Positions 1 to 12,950 of a stretch of DNA of 64,000 bases are shown here, piece by piece; positions within the stretch are counted from its first letter, which is position 1; the number at the start of each line of letters is the position of its first letter. Source of the stretch: Blumeriella jaapii (Eukaryota; Ascomycota; Leotiomycetes; Helotiales; Drepanopezizaceae); the NCBI GenBank assembly GCA_009599575.1, contig VWND01000064.1, positions 62,001-126,000 of the forward strand, given 5' to 3'. The notes below the pieces were generated by a model. That model worked only from the letters and a program-made list of their open reading frames with translations. It was not told the origin of the DNA and did no database searches. A program made the position numbers and the translations under genes.

Positions 1-524
1 AAAAAGTAGATTTCTTTAGAATTATTTCAAAATGTTCAGCTAGTTTTCGCATTTGCGTAAAGCTGTATTTTTTGCTTATATTACAACGCTATTTTTTAGT
101 TATACGATTGTATTAGGTTTTAGCAAAGCGTATTATTTTTTTATTAGCCTGAAAAGCTTTTTTTTTTTTGAATATATGTAATCCTAACGAGCTATAAATG
201 CAAAGCAGATAAAAATCGAAGCATATTTGTGGCCGTAAATACCGTTTGGAATAAAATGTATTATATTAACGTGCAATTTATCGAAAGCTTTAATAGATCT
301 GGAGCGAGCCGAACGCTTATTTGTTTTTTTAATAAATCGGCCAAGTTCGCAAAATTAATAGATACGTATTTTATCTGTTTTGGTTTTTTTAAATTTTATA
401 TTAATAATACTGTTTTAAATGTCTCGAATTGCTTATAGCCCAAAATAATAAAAACGTTTATGCCAAAGTTCGATATTAATTAAAGCTTTTTCGATAGCAG
501 CAAGTAAAGCGTATATTGCGACGT
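1..524. other. AT-rich flank, no gene
   Basis: AT-rich sequence with the same mutated look as the repeats to its right. No reading frame gives a recognisable protein. It lies outside the LTR that begins at 525, so it is probably part of another, older mutated repeat. Its last four bases, ACGT at 521-524, are the left target-site duplication of the outer family A element. Confidence 0.6.
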
Positions 525-792
525 TGTAAAAGTAGGTAGGAAAACCAGACTGATACGGCCATATATCGGTGGGTAAGATAGTCTAGGGAATTTCTAGAAA
601 AGACTGAAAAAAGGAAAAAGAAAAGTAAATAAAAGTATGAATTAAACTGCGTGCCTATGGTATTATTTAAAAAAGTGCTTTGCTTTTATATTTGTTGAAA
701 ATAGTTAGTGGCAGAGGGTTTCGGAGGGGTTTATGCCTCGATTATAATTAAAACTACTAATTTTTATTAATACAAAATATCATCGTTTTATA
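525..792 (-). repeat. LTR, outer family A (left; 3' LTR in coding sense)
   Basis: 268 bp. Begins TGTAAAA and ends in a mutated form of TTTTACA (last CA changed to TA). It matches the LTRs at 1910, 12951 and 36180. The 4-bp target duplication ACGT lies immediately outside. Confidence 0.9.
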
Positions 793-1909
793 TCCTGTTT
801 TAAATAATATACGTAATCGTTTTTAATTACGACCAAAAAAAAATATAATTTTAATAAATGCAATTTAGTTTATTTTATATAATTTAAAAACTAATTAATC
901 AAAACCGAACTTTTTAGCTTTATATTCTTTCGGTTTCTTAACCCGTTTTTGGCCTTTTTGCTGTTGGCTTCTGCGGAAAAATAGCGTTTCGCTTATCGTT
1001 TAAATCATTTTGTTTATTCTGCTTTTTTAAAAAGTGGCTCGATAAAATATTAATCGAAGTATCGTTTAGACTTACGAACGTTCTGATAGCTTTTTCGTCG
1101 ATAATATTATTAAGCGTCGCCGCGACGAATGCTTTTTACGACTTTTCCGCGTAAATAATAAATTCCAGCTTTTGAATATAATTCTACGCTTTGCAAAAAG
1201 CGCTGAAAAGTTTTATATTAAAATCGTAGAAATAATCGATTAATTCGTCGTAATTAAAACCGATTAACGCTTTTGCTTCGCGTAAAACTAATAGGTCGGA
1301 TTACGATTATTTGCCGACGAATGCTTTTGAAAAAGCTTCGAAACCTATAAAAAAAATTACTTTACGAAATAGTTCGGAAATAATCGTTTGTAATCGAAAC
1401 TATCGAAAATGCTATAGTTATTTTCGCCGTAATATAAATAATATCAAATTGCTTATCGGATTGTCGTTTTCGAAATAATTTTTATATTTTTGCGCCGTAT
1501 AATTATTCGAATAAATTAATATCGCGCCGTCGGTTTTTTGGGTTTTAAATTTAACGAAAATCTTTTGTTTAATCGAAAAGCTGACAAAAGTCATTTCGTT
1601 TTTTATTTCGTAGCTTTCGGTTTTGTAATCCGATAAAATAGCCGAGGCTATTGTTTTAAACGCGCTGAAATACGAAAAAGCTGGGCTTTTTTAAATGGTT
1701 TTAATTAGCTTAGCGTCGTGATATAATTACAGATAAACTTCGATTATTTTCGAATTGTATACGAATGCAAACAAAACGTAATAATCGAAAATAGCGTCGG
1801 TAAAATCTTCGATTTTTTTTTTTTTTTAAAAATCGGCGATATCGAATTTTATAATCGTAATACGGTCGGGGCCAGCGAAATTTAAAACGATCGAAACGTC
1901 AAAATATGC
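793..1909 (-). pseudogene. Outer family A extra region B, distal part (unidentified)
   Basis: RIP-mutated copy of the region at 2177-3300. Read on the minus strand it gives the same protein remnant through TAA and TAG stops. The nested copy inserted after 1909 cut this region near its start; its upstream continuation is at 13221 onward. I do not recognise the protein. Confidence 0.6.
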
Positions 1910-2176
1910 TGTAAAAGTAGGTAGGAAAACCAGACTGATACGGCCATATGTCGGTGGGTAAGATAGTCTAGGGAATCCCTAGAAAAGACTGAAAAAAGGA
2001 AAAGAAAAATAAATAAAGGTATGAATTGGACTGCGTGCCTATGGTACTATCTAAAAGGGTGTTTTGCTTTTATATCTGTTGAAAGTAGTTAATGGCAGAG
2101 GGTTTCGGAAGGATCTATGCTTTAATTATAATTAAAACTACCAACTTTTATTAATACAAAATATTACCGTTTTATA
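1910..2176 (-). repeat. LTR, inner family A (left; 3' LTR in coding sense)
   Basis: 267 bp, starts TGTAAAAGTAGG and ends in mutated TTTTATA. The sequence that follows (2177 onward) matches that following the LTR at 525-792. Confidence 0.9.
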
Positions 2177-2229
2177 TTCTGTTTTAAATAATATACGTAA
2201 TCGTTTTTAATTACGATTAAAAAAAAACA

Positions 2230-3300
2230 TAATTTTAATAAATATAATTTAGTTTATTTTATATAATTTAAAAACCAATTAATTAAAACCGAACTTTTTA
2301 GCTTTATATTTTTTCGGTTTTTTAATCCGTTTTTGGCCTTTTTGCTATTGGCTTTTGCGAAAGGATAGCGTTTCGCTTATCGTTTAAATTATTTTATTTA
2401 TTCTGCTTTTTTAAAAAATAGCTCGATAAAATATCAGTCGAGGTATCGTTTAAATTTACGAACGTTTTGATAACTTTTTCGTCGATAATATTATTAGGTA
2501 TCGCCGCGACGAATGCTTTTCACGATTTTTTTCCGTAAATAATAAATTTCAGTTTTTATATATAATTCTACGCTTTGCAAAAAGCGCTGAAAAGTTTTGT
2601 ATTAAAATCGTGGAAGTAATCGATTAATTCGTCGTAATTAAAATCGATTAACGCTTTTACTTTTTATAAAACTAATAGATCGGATTACGGTTGTTTACCG
2701 ACGAATGCTTTTAAAAAAGTTTCGAAGCTTGTAAAAAAAACTATTCCACGGAATGGTTCGGAAATAGTCGTTTGCAATCGAAACTACCGAAAGTGCTATA
2801 ATTGCTTTCGCCGCAGTACAAACAATATCAAATTATTTATCGGATTATCGTTTTCGAAATAGTTTTTGTATTTTTGCGCCGTATAATTGTTCGAATAAAT
2901 TAGCATCGCGCCGTCGGTTTTTTGGGTTCTGAATCTAACGAAAACTTTTTGCTTAATCGAAAAGCTAATAAAAGTTATTTTATTTTTTATTTTATAACTT
3001 TCGGTTTTGTAGTCCGATAAAATAGCCGAGGCTATTGTTTTAAACGCGCTGAAATACGAAAAAGCTGGGCTTTTTTGAATGGTTTTAATTAGCTTAGCGT
3101 CGTGATGTAATTGCAAATAAGCTTCGATTATTTCCGAGTTGTATACGAAAGCAAGCAAAACGTAATAGTCGAAAATAGCGTCGGTAAAATCTTCGATTTT
3201 TTTTTTTTTTTAAAAATCGGCGATATCGAATTTTATAATTGTAATACGGTCGGAACCAGCGAAACTTAAAACGATCGGAACGTTAGAATATATTACAAAG
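2230..3300 (-). pseudogene. Inner family A extra region B (unidentified, about 320-350 codons)
   Basis: One minus-strand frame runs from about 3300 to about 2300 and is interrupted only by stops that RIP would create. The longest intact stretch is 3158-2796 (120 codons, containing KTIQKSPAFSYF and FSIKQKVFVRFRTQKTDG). Downstream, the frame continues with recognisable codon structure (for example DFNYDELIDYF and IIDEKVIKTFVNL). The outer copy at 793-1909 reads the same way. It lies between integrase and the 3' LTR, where standard Ty3/gypsy elements carry nothing or a short extra gene. No family recognised. Confidence 0.55.
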
Positions 3301-3439
3301 CGGCAGTTTTCAAAATTCCGGATAATTAAAACAGCAAAATAAAAGCCGGAGTATATTCTGAAAACTTATTAAATAAAATTGTAAAATATATTGGCAAAAA
3401 AAATTGTAGGCGCTTTTTAGATTTTAACCAGTCGGAAAT

Positions 3440-5490
3440 AATATTTATATATAGCTATTTTTTTTTTTATAAAATGCAGCAATGGCTTGTTTTTTCCGTT
3501 ATAAAACTTTACGTAATTAACGAATTCGCAGTTTAGTTCAGATAAATTTTAAAATATACTTTCGGTCGAAAAGCCAAAAAAATCGGCTTTTAAAAATATT
3601 TATTATTTCCACTTTTCCACGTTTTAATCGAGCTTTATAATCGCGCTTAATACTTTGGGATTTGCTTTAAAGTTTGCGTAGCCCAAATAAGCTTTAACAC
3701 GTGCTTAAATAATTTTCGCAGTTTTTCGTCGAAATATAAATTAATTATTAAAATTAATTTCGAACACGTCGTAATTCGAATTTCTAATAGTAGCGAATCG
3801 ATTAGCAAAACCGATAATATTAATTTTTTTTGTAATTAAATCGCAGTACGCCGCGTAACAGCGTATATAAAAATAGCAAAATTTGCCGTTTTTTTTAGCG
3901 TTAACGTTATTCGTAAAAACGAAATTAAAAAATCGAAGTTTTTTAGCGAAAAAAAGTTCGAATAAAAACGGGTCACCGTTTTCAAAAGTTTTTTTTATTT
4001 GCTTTGGCGTATTACATTTGCAATTTTTCGAAAAAAACTTAGTTTAGTTTTCGTTCGAAGCAAAAAAGAAAAAGCTAACGGGTTTATTTGATTTTTGTAT
4101 AAAAATATCGAAATAAAACTTTTAAATCGTTTCGTCGTTAAAAGCGAGAGTTTTAAACAAAGTAATTTAATTTTATATTTTTTATATGATTTTTTCCGCG
4201 ATAACTTCGATATTTTTTTTTAAGCTTTTTCGGTCGAAACGTGCAATAGTCGAGATTTTAAATGCTTTTATTAAAATTTAAAATATTAGCGATAATAATA
4301 CGACGTTTTTAAACGCAGCCGGCGTTTTTAGTATTTGCGTATTTAATTTCGAAAAGTCAAATTCAGAATCGTTTGAATTTTTTCTTTTCGCGGTGTCGGC
4401 GTTTTCTAAATCTGATTTCGTAAAATCGTCGCGTTTTTTATTAATTAACTTAAAACTTATAATTCGGCGTCGATTTCCGGCTGTTTTTACTCGCGGTGCC
4501 TTTTTTGCTAACGACGCGAATAGTTTTTTTTTTCGAACAAAAAGAATTTCGGAAATATCGGCGCGCTTTTTTACGTTTTTTGTTTTTACTTTTTTCGAAA
4601 TCGTTTTTATAAATATAATAGATTTTTTGTATTCGAATAAGCGGTTGTTTGCTATTACGCTTTTGATTTCGTTTTCGGATTCGTTTTCGATAATTAAAAA
4701 TAAAAATCGCTGAATTGTTTTAATTGCTTTAAAAATACTAATTGCTACCGCGTGCGTTTTTTCGAACTAAACGAAAATAATATTAGTTTTTTCGTTTTTT
4801 TCGTCGTCGTAAATTTAAAATATCGGAATAGCGTCGTTTTTTTTTTTCGATATAAAAATGCCGCATTTAACAATATTTAATTTTTTATTTTAAAAAAAGG
4901 TCAGATTTAAAGTTTCGCAACCGATTAAAACTTTTTTTAGCGATTGCATAACGTCGTCGACCAATTTGCAAACAATTATAAAAAAGCTTGTAAATCTGCG
5001 GGTTTTTGGATTGTTAGCTTTCAAAGCTTGCGTTTTAAAAATATAAGCGTTTAATATTCAAACTTTTTTTTTAATAAAAGTAATAGTTTCGAAAAAGCGA
5101 GCGAAATGCCGAAATAAAATAATACCGGTGATTTTGCTAAAAACGTATTTTTAAATATTTTTTTTTCGTTGATTTAGCAAAAAGCGCAATATTCGGTTTG
5201 TTACCTTTTTTTTGTTATTTCGAGCTTTTTTTGCTCCGGCGAGGACTTTTAAAACGTTATCGTAATTTAGCAGGAATTTGTCGTAATTAAAGCTTTTACG
5301 AACGAATTCAGCTTTAACGAAGCTTTTGTAATCGAATAGAAATTCGTTAACGTTTTCAGTTATTATATCGAATTGTTTTATAAACGTTTTTACGAAAGCT
5401 GCTTATTAATTTGGGATAGCGGCATTATATATTTGCTTAAATTCGGAAAGATTGCGTATAATAATTTCGTTTCAAAATAGATTAAAAATA
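3440..5490 (-). pseudogene. Inner family A extra region A (unidentified, up to about 680 codons)
   Basis: Conceptual minus-strand translation gives a long protein-like frame broken almost only by TAA and TAG. The clearest stretch is about 3970-3440, containing FANRFATIRNSNYDVFEINF and KAYLGYANFKANPK, and the earlier part contains VCKLVDDVMQSLKKVL. The plus-strand open frames at 4393-4713 and, in the outer copy, 13530-13892 are antisense shadows. The outer copy is at 22700-21283 continuing at 13976-13310. No function recognised; the exact ends and whether A and B were one gene are unresolved. Confidence 0.5.
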
Positions 5491-5519
5491 AGTTTGCCAA
5501 GTTTGACAATATTTTGCTT

Positions 5520-6100
5520 AAGAAACGATATGATATCGATAAGTTTATTAATTAAAAAAATATGTTATATTTATTAAAAAGTAAATGAAAAAAAATACGA
5601 AAATTGTAAAGTATTTGTATTTAAAAATTACGGAAATCCGCATGCTGTTTTTTTAATAAATTATAATTATTCAGATAAGCACCCGTTTAAAACAACGAAA
5701 AAAATAAATAATGCAAAAAGTAGCAAATAATAAAATGCATAAAAAATAGTTTTCGTAAAATATGCGAGTAATATAAATATATTAAATATGCGGCTCAAAT
5801 ATGTACAAAGCCTTTATTTTAGTAAACAAAAATACAGTTAAATAAAGAAAAGTATAATAAGTATCTTAAATAATATAAAAAAAGATTTTAAAAATAAATA
5901 ATATATATAAAACAAAATAATTAAGTTGTATACAAACAAAGCAAAATAAAAACAGTAAAATAATATATAATAAAAAAGAAAAACAATAAACAACGAAAAC
6001 AGTAAAACAGTTAGTAAATAATTTTATAAGCATTTTTCTTTTTTTCGGTTATAAATAGAATTACGACTTAAACTGTGGTTTCAGCAGCGGGGTCATCGTT
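5520..6100. other. AT-rich spacer within inner family A
   Basis: Extremely AT-rich, no coding signal in any frame. It separates the end of the pol remnant from extra region A. The matching spacer in the outer copy is at about 22750-23270. Confidence 0.5.
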
Positions 6101-6149
6101 CGGCTGTTTTCAAACCTTTTTAAAAGGTTTTTCTTTTTCGAAGGTATAA

Positions 6150-8480
6150 TCGCTTTAATCGGAATCGTCGTCGGAATCGCTAAAATCGAAATCGCTTTTT
6201 GATTTAAAATTTAAAAAATAAACTTGCTGGTTTCTTTTATAAAATCGTTTTAACCGGTTAACGGCGAACGTTTTTTTCAGTTTTGTTTTATCGAATTTTG
6301 TAAATTTGTAATAGCTTTTATTTAATTCGGCTTCGCATACTTCGTAAAATCCGAGCTATTTATAATTAAATTTAATATCGGCCGATTTATTAATAGCGCG
6401 CTGAACGTCGTAAATTAAAACCAGATCTTTTTTTTTAATTAGCGTTTTTTTTAAAACTTTGGTTTTATTTCAGACTTTTTTAGCTGCTTTTTTATACTTT
6501 TTTTTTTTTAAAATTATTTTTTTTATATTTATATCGCGGTAATCGAGCTGTTTAAATTTTATTATTAATAAATTTGCTTTCGTTTTTATTTTAATTACGT
6601 TATAAAGCTTTTATATAAGCTATTTTATTTTTAGAAGCAATCGAGCGTTTCTGCCGTATTAAATAAAAAATAAGGTTATTTCAATAGAAACGTATATATA
6701 TATACGCATAACAAAAAGCATTTCCGAAAATTTCCGCGATTAACGTTTATAGCTTTTTCGAATGGTTTTTAAAAAGCCGTCGAAAATATTTTTATAATTT
6801 TATTCAACGGATCCGTTGCTTTTCGAATTATAAGCTAAGATTTAAATGCGTTAAATGCCGTATTTTTTTGTAAAAGTTTCGATAACGCTTTTGTTTTCGG
6901 ATTTATTATCGACGTTTAATTTGCTAAACAAACCGTGTCGATATACTACGTTTTTTTAAAAAAAAGTCGCTATAGCTTCGAAAATAGCGTTTCGGAAAAA
7001 TCGTTTTTTAAGCTATTTAAATAAATCGTTAATAGCGAATACGAAGCATATATAACCGCGGTCGGTGATTAGCACGCGTATAACGTCGAGGTTAATCTTT
7101 TCTCAGATTTCAAAAAACTACGTCGGATATAATAAATTTTTTTTTCGGCCAAGCTTTCGTTTTTGGCAAGAAATGCAGCTTTTAACGAAAGTTTTGCAAT
7201 TCTCGAAGCATCCTTTTTATTAGCAATCGTTTTTGATTCGGTAATAAATAGTTTTAGCTTTTTTATAAAACACTTTTTCGTAGGTTTCTTTTATAATTTA
7301 AAACTTATCAGCTTTGTTATTTATTATTAAGCGTTTCTGATATATATTGTTTTTTATTTTATATAACTTTCTGTCGGCTAAAATATAATCGAAAACTTGG
7401 TTTTTAAATAATTTAAACTAATAGTTTGGCACGCTAAATAATTTGGATAAAATAGTTAAATAATATACGATTAAATAAAAGTCTTCGGTTTTGTAATTAT
7501 CGATTAAAAATTTATTTTTTTTATTAATCGGTTTATTCCGATCGTTTTCGGTTAAATTTATTCGCGATGCTAGCCGAAATAATAACGCGAATGCTTTTTC
7601 GGCCCGAAAATCGGTGTTTTTTATTCGCGGTGCCAGCCGAAATAATAACGCGAATAATTTTGGCTTTATAAAATCCAAAGCGCAGATAGCGAAGCAATCG
7701 ATTTCGTTAGCAATTTATTCGTTAATATTTTATTCGCTTTATTTAGCGAAATCAAACGGATAAAAGCGTTTTCGTTTCGAAAAGCCGTCTGCCGCTGTAT
7801 TAATTGTTTTTTTAATATGCTTGATTTCGAAGTTTATAAGCCGTATTCAGGCTATTTAATTAATAACGAATGCTTTTGACAAATTACTGGCTTTTTTATT
7901 TAATTGATCGATAAAGATTTTTGCGTCCGTTTCCAAAATAAAATGCACGCTGTACAATTCGCTTTTTATTTTTTTTATTATTTTAAAAGCGCCTCGATAT
8001 TTTCGTTTGGTAGTATCGTAGCGTGTTTTTGCGAAAGATTATAAATCGTTTTCGAATCGTAAAAAATGCCGTTTTTTATTTTTATCGATTTATTGCAATA
8101 CAGCTTTCCAACCGAAAATATTGGCGTCGATAGTCAAAATAATTTCTTTTGCGTTTGGGCTGTAATCGATTCGCATAAACGATAGGGCCGATAAAAGGTC
8201 GTTTTTAAAAATTTTTATAGCTTTGTTTTGCTTTTTTTTCTAAACGAAATCGATTTTTTTTTTTATCGTAGCGTAAATAGGTGCAGCTTTCTAAAAGAAG
8301 TTTTTGATTTAATTGCGGTAGTAAATCACAACGCTAATAAAAGCTCTAGCTTCGGTAATATTTTTATATTTTTTTTATTCGCAAATTTTTTTAATTTTCT
8401 TTCGTTAAAAATGGCGGCCAGCGTTATTAATTATATAGCTAACGATATTTATTTCGGATATGCAGAATTTTAATCGAGAA
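6150..8480 (-). pseudogene. Inner family A RNase H and integrase remnant
   Basis: Minus-strand frame downstream of reverse transcriptase. Between RNase H and integrase (7678-7418) it contains two copies of a peptide like FALLFRLAPRI. The integrase region at about 7300-6200 shows a zinc-finger-like part (CISCQKRKLG), a core with an INLDVIRV stretch, a VDN segment and an NGSVE stretch, which fit the D, D and E positions of integrase. An acidic tail (aspartate-serine rich) ends near 6150. Many stops and some frameshifts: non-functional. Confidence 0.7.
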
Positions 8481-10156
8481 TTAATAATAGTTTTGGCTTT
8501 TTCGAAGCAGATTATAACTTTGTCGATATTTTAAATATGTTTTATTATATAGCGTCGAATTTCAGAAAGGATTTTCTTATTATTATAATATAATCTGGAG
8601 CCTTTTATTTCGACGTTGTTAACGTAAAGCAAAATAATATCGAAAATATAAATTATAAAAACTTTATATACGATTTTTACGAATTAAGCGATTGAATTAA
8701 TAGCTTTTATAAATACTTTCGTTATACGTAATAAACCGATTAGCGTTTAAATTACTATTATGTTTCGAAATCGTAAATTAAATACCAAATGGTTGTAGCC
8801 GGAAAACAAATCGAAAAAAAAGGCGATCGTTAATTTTGCGAATTCGTTTAAAAATTAATCGACGTTGGGTAGCACGTTAGCGTTTCGTATCGTTATTTTA
8901 TTTATTTCGACGATTGCGGTAATAAATTTGTAAATGCTTTTTTTTTTTTTCGCAACGATAAATTATTTGTTTTTATATAAGCCGTGGCAGAATTCGAAGA
9001 TTTTTTGCTTGATTTGTTTTTTTAGCATTTCGACTATTTTATTTTGAAAGGTTTTAGAAACTGAAAAGGTTTTTTTTTGCCAAACTTCGTAAAATACGGT
9101 TTTAATATCGATATAAAACGTAACGTTAAAACTGAATTAGTTTATTTCGGTAAAATCGAAAATTATAGCTTTTTTTCGGTTGCGTAAAACTTCGTATAAG
9201 ATTTTTTTTTTTTTTGGCAGCAATTGGATTCCGATTGCTAAATTATCAAATCGTTTTTTTGTAAATCGGCTGCTAAATAATAAGCTGGAAAATCGGCCGG
9301 TAATAAATCTTTCGAATTCGCTAATAATTAATTAAAATAATTTTGTTGCTTTATCCTTTTCAAACTAATCGTTTATTCTTTCGGAGATATTTTTACTGGA
9401 TTCGCTAAGATTTACGAATCGTATTTTATCAGCTTTGCGCTTGTAAAAAGTGCTGATATTAATACAAAAAAGTAAGGTGTATAAGTCGGGTTTGTTTAAT
9501 ACGAAAACGAAATTTTCGAAACTTTTATTTTCGAATTAATAGCCAAAAATATTAATATTAATTAATTTTATTCGCGATGCTATTTCGATTGGTAACATAA
9601 ATGCTTTTGGCTGAATATTTTCCAGGTTTTGTTATAGTTTAGCGTTTGTCCTGAGATTAAAGCCGGCTATTCGTTTTTCGATAAAAACGTCGATTAAAAA
9701 GATTTTGTCGCCGGCGACGGTAATTTGATTTTGAAACGATCGGTTTCAATTCTAGAAAAAGGCTTTTATTTGGCCGTTTTCGGTGTATTTAAAATTAACG
9801 AGACTTTCCAAGATTCAGAATATTTTAAGAATAATAGAATAAAAGCATTTTTTTATTATTAAAAAGTTTTTATAAATAATAATACTTTTAATATCGATTT
9901 TTATATTTCGTATAATTTTATTAAATTTAATAATATTTCTATTAACGATAATATAAATTATTCGTTTGTCGGTAATAATCGGGATATTACTGGCTTCGGC
10001 TATTTCTTGGTTTATATAATTAACTTCGGCTCTATTATCGAGTAAAGCGAAAGCGATCGTATTTTTTTTAAGTATTGTTTTTATTTTTAATGTTTTTATA
10101 GCCGTGTAAAAGCAGTTTCGTCGTTTTGATTTCTGAGTTTTTATAGCAAAGGCCAA
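8481..10156 (-). pseudogene. Inner family A protease and reverse transcriptase remnant
   Basis: The open stretch 10156-9815 contains FALLDNRAEVNYINQ, a mutated retroviral-type aspartic protease site (D-x-G-A family, glycine lost). Reverse transcriptase follows; its catalytic YVDD reads YVNN at 8616-8627. The plus-strand open frame at 8228-8473 is an antisense shadow. Inactive. Confidence 0.75.
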
Positions 10157-10699
10157 AAGACTGATTTTTTCCGAAGATTTTTTTCCATCGGCTAAATTGA
10201 TTGCGATATTGTAAATTTCTTTCTAGTTTTTTTTTAATTTAAGGTCGTTTTTTTTTCGGATGATTTTAATTTTTTCGTTTTTTTTTAATACAGAGATTTG
10301 CTTATTAATAATTTTGTCGAATTTTCCTTTTGTATTAAATAAATCGTTGAATTTCAATTCGATTTTTTGTTTTATAATCCGTTTAATAGCTTCGTCGACG
10401 GCTTCGGAGCTGATATATTTATCGATTTATTTTTCGTTTCGTATTAATAATGGGCGTTTAAAAACTGGTACTTTCTGAATAATTTGGACCGGAATATCGG
10501 TATCGATATTTTTTATATCGTCGTCAATTTTTTTTATTATAGGCGTTTTTTTAATAGTTTTATCGGTTTTTTTTCGAATTTCAAAATCTTTTTCCTTTTC
10601 GATTTTAACGTTTTTTTTTATATTAGCTGGTTTGGCGAATAAAACAAAAGCATTTTGCTTTTTTATAATTCGCTAGCTTAATTATGCAGTTATAATATT

Positions 10700-12179
10700 T
10701 GTAGATGCGATATTTGCATTGGTAATATATATATTTATCTTTTATTTATATATTTGAATTTTATTTACATTTAAGATAAGAGTTTTTTTTTTGATTAATA
10801 CGCTTTTTGGAATATTTTTTTTCTTATTAGTAAAAATCGTTTTTGCATTTTTTCTGTTTTTTAAACAATCGTTTTATTTCGTACCTTTTATTTTTAAGCG
10901 AATAATATTTAATCAGCTTTGATTTTCAGCTTTGTTAAAAAAGCTTATTTTTGTTTCCGTCGGTTCGAAGCAAATCGCTTTATATTTATTAATATAACAG
11001 ATATTATTATTTATATAAAAATTAAATGCTTTGCATTCAGAGCGAATATAAGATTTTTCGCAATAAATTTTTCTGTTATTACAAAATTCATATTTAAAGC
11101 TACGGGGTTTGTTTTGATAGTTATTTTTATTATTTTGATAGTCGCGATTTTGGTTTCCGCGTTGATTTCTTTTTTTCTTTTAATAATTGTTATTATAATT
11201 AATGTTTCGCTGATTTTAATCGCTAATACGGAAAAATTGCTATTGGGCAGCTATTACTTTTACGGTAGCTTGGCGAGGCTGATCGCTTCGTATATTTTAA
11301 AAGAAGTAGTTATTATAAAAGCTATTTTGATCGTTTTTATTATTCGAATTAACGTAAAAAAGTTTTTTTTGCTATTGCATAAAGCTTTCGATTTTGCTTT
11401 AAAATCTTTGAATTTTGATATCGGTAAATTTTAATACGAAAGTTTCGATATTTTTATTAAGCTTTTCCAAACCAATAGATTTTGCAAAACGATTAAATAG
11501 TATAATAACTGGCTATTTCTTAGCGATTTCGGTAATTTTTAATGGCTAGGCATGTTTTTGCATTAGAGCTTTTACGTCTTTTGTAGATGGGAGAAAAAGA
11601 TTTCTTTTGGTTTATAGCTTCGATAATACGTTCGCTTTGGTTTTGTTTAAAAACGAATTTCATAAATTTGAAATATTAATCGAAGATTTCAGAATTTTAT
11701 TTATTAATTTTAAAATGCTTAATGGTTTTATTGCGAATACTGGTCGGAAGGCTAAATAAAAATAATTTTTTCTGCTTAATTTCGCTTAAGATTTTTTTGT
11801 TAACGAAAACGTCAGAAACTTTCGTATAAATACGATAATAAGCTTTAAGTTTTTTGACTTAGCGGGTTATTATAATAAACTGTTTAAAAAAAGCGATAGT
11901 ATCGCGGATTTGCTAGCGGTCGTGGTTTCGGAATTTCGATTTTAAAGTTTTAATTAGCTTACGCTAATTTCGAGCTTTAATAGCTTTTTATTTATTTATC
12001 GATTTAATAATATCTTTGGTGATTGGGTTATAATAGCAAGAAAGTTTATCGAATATTTTAGTTTCAAAAATTTCGAAATTCTTACAGGTTTTTTTATATT
12101 TCTCGATAAAATCGGTAATATTGGCGCTATTAAATAAAAGTGTACCAAAGGAGCCAGGGAGGGGCATGCGGCCTCGCAT
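10700..12179 (-). pseudogene. Inner family A gag remnant
   Basis: The open stretch 12179-11988 (63 codons) starts MRGRMPLPGS and contains FNSANITDFIEKYKKTCKNF, the type of N-terminal capsid segment seen in Gag of fungal gypsy elements. The rest of Gag continues to about 10700 with stops and includes a cysteine-rich segment near 11040. The plus-strand open frames at 10260-10478 and 10919-11434 are antisense shadows. Confidence 0.7.
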
Positions 12180-12950
12180 AAGAAAACGAAAAGCGTCGTT
12201 GTTTATAATATTAGCGAAAGTGTTAGTAGAGTTTAAATTAAACGAATAAATGTTTTCTAAAATTGCAAATTAAAAGTTTTTAATATAAAAAAAATCGTTT
12301 TTAATAAGAGAGTTATTAAAAAGGTTTTTGTGTTTTTTAAAAGAATTAAATAAAATAAGATTGCGTTTAAACATTTGAATAGCGTATTAAAAAACTTATT
12401 TTTTAATAAATTGATTGGATTAATATAATATTGCTGTATGATTTACGGTTTCGATATTCCGTGGCTCAGGCCAATACACGTACAGCCATTTTTTTATTAT
12501 TTTTAATAAAAAGCCGCAAATTGTAATTGCTATAATTACAAAGCGCAAAATCAGAAGATTAAGTTTTCGCCAAGCGTTTGACCAAAAAAAATCTAATTCA
12601 GAAAGGCCGAGCGCAGCGGTCGAAGCGTATAAATTAATATTCGATTTGTTATTTTTAAATAAAAAAGCGATTTTCGAATTTTAAACTTCGCACAATTCAA
12701 AATTGTCTAACCGTAATTTTAAACGTTTCTGAAATATATTGCATTTTTATAATTTAATAATTGTGCGCAAAATAAAAAAAGCTATCAGAGGTCTTTTATA
12801 TAATGCAGCTGCGAATAATATTATATAAAAGATTTTTTAAGCCGTAGTAGCGAAATATCGAAATCGACTTTGATTATAAATTTAAAAAATGCATCGGGAA
12901 GTATATAAAAACGAAATACCGAAGTTTGAATTTTTGCGTAGATTACCAAA

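Noticed and set aside
10919..11434. 171-codon plus-strand open frame, hydrophobic
   Set aside because: Lies antisense to gag of family A; its hydrophobicity follows from AT-rich sequence read backwards, and the outer copy has only part of it open.
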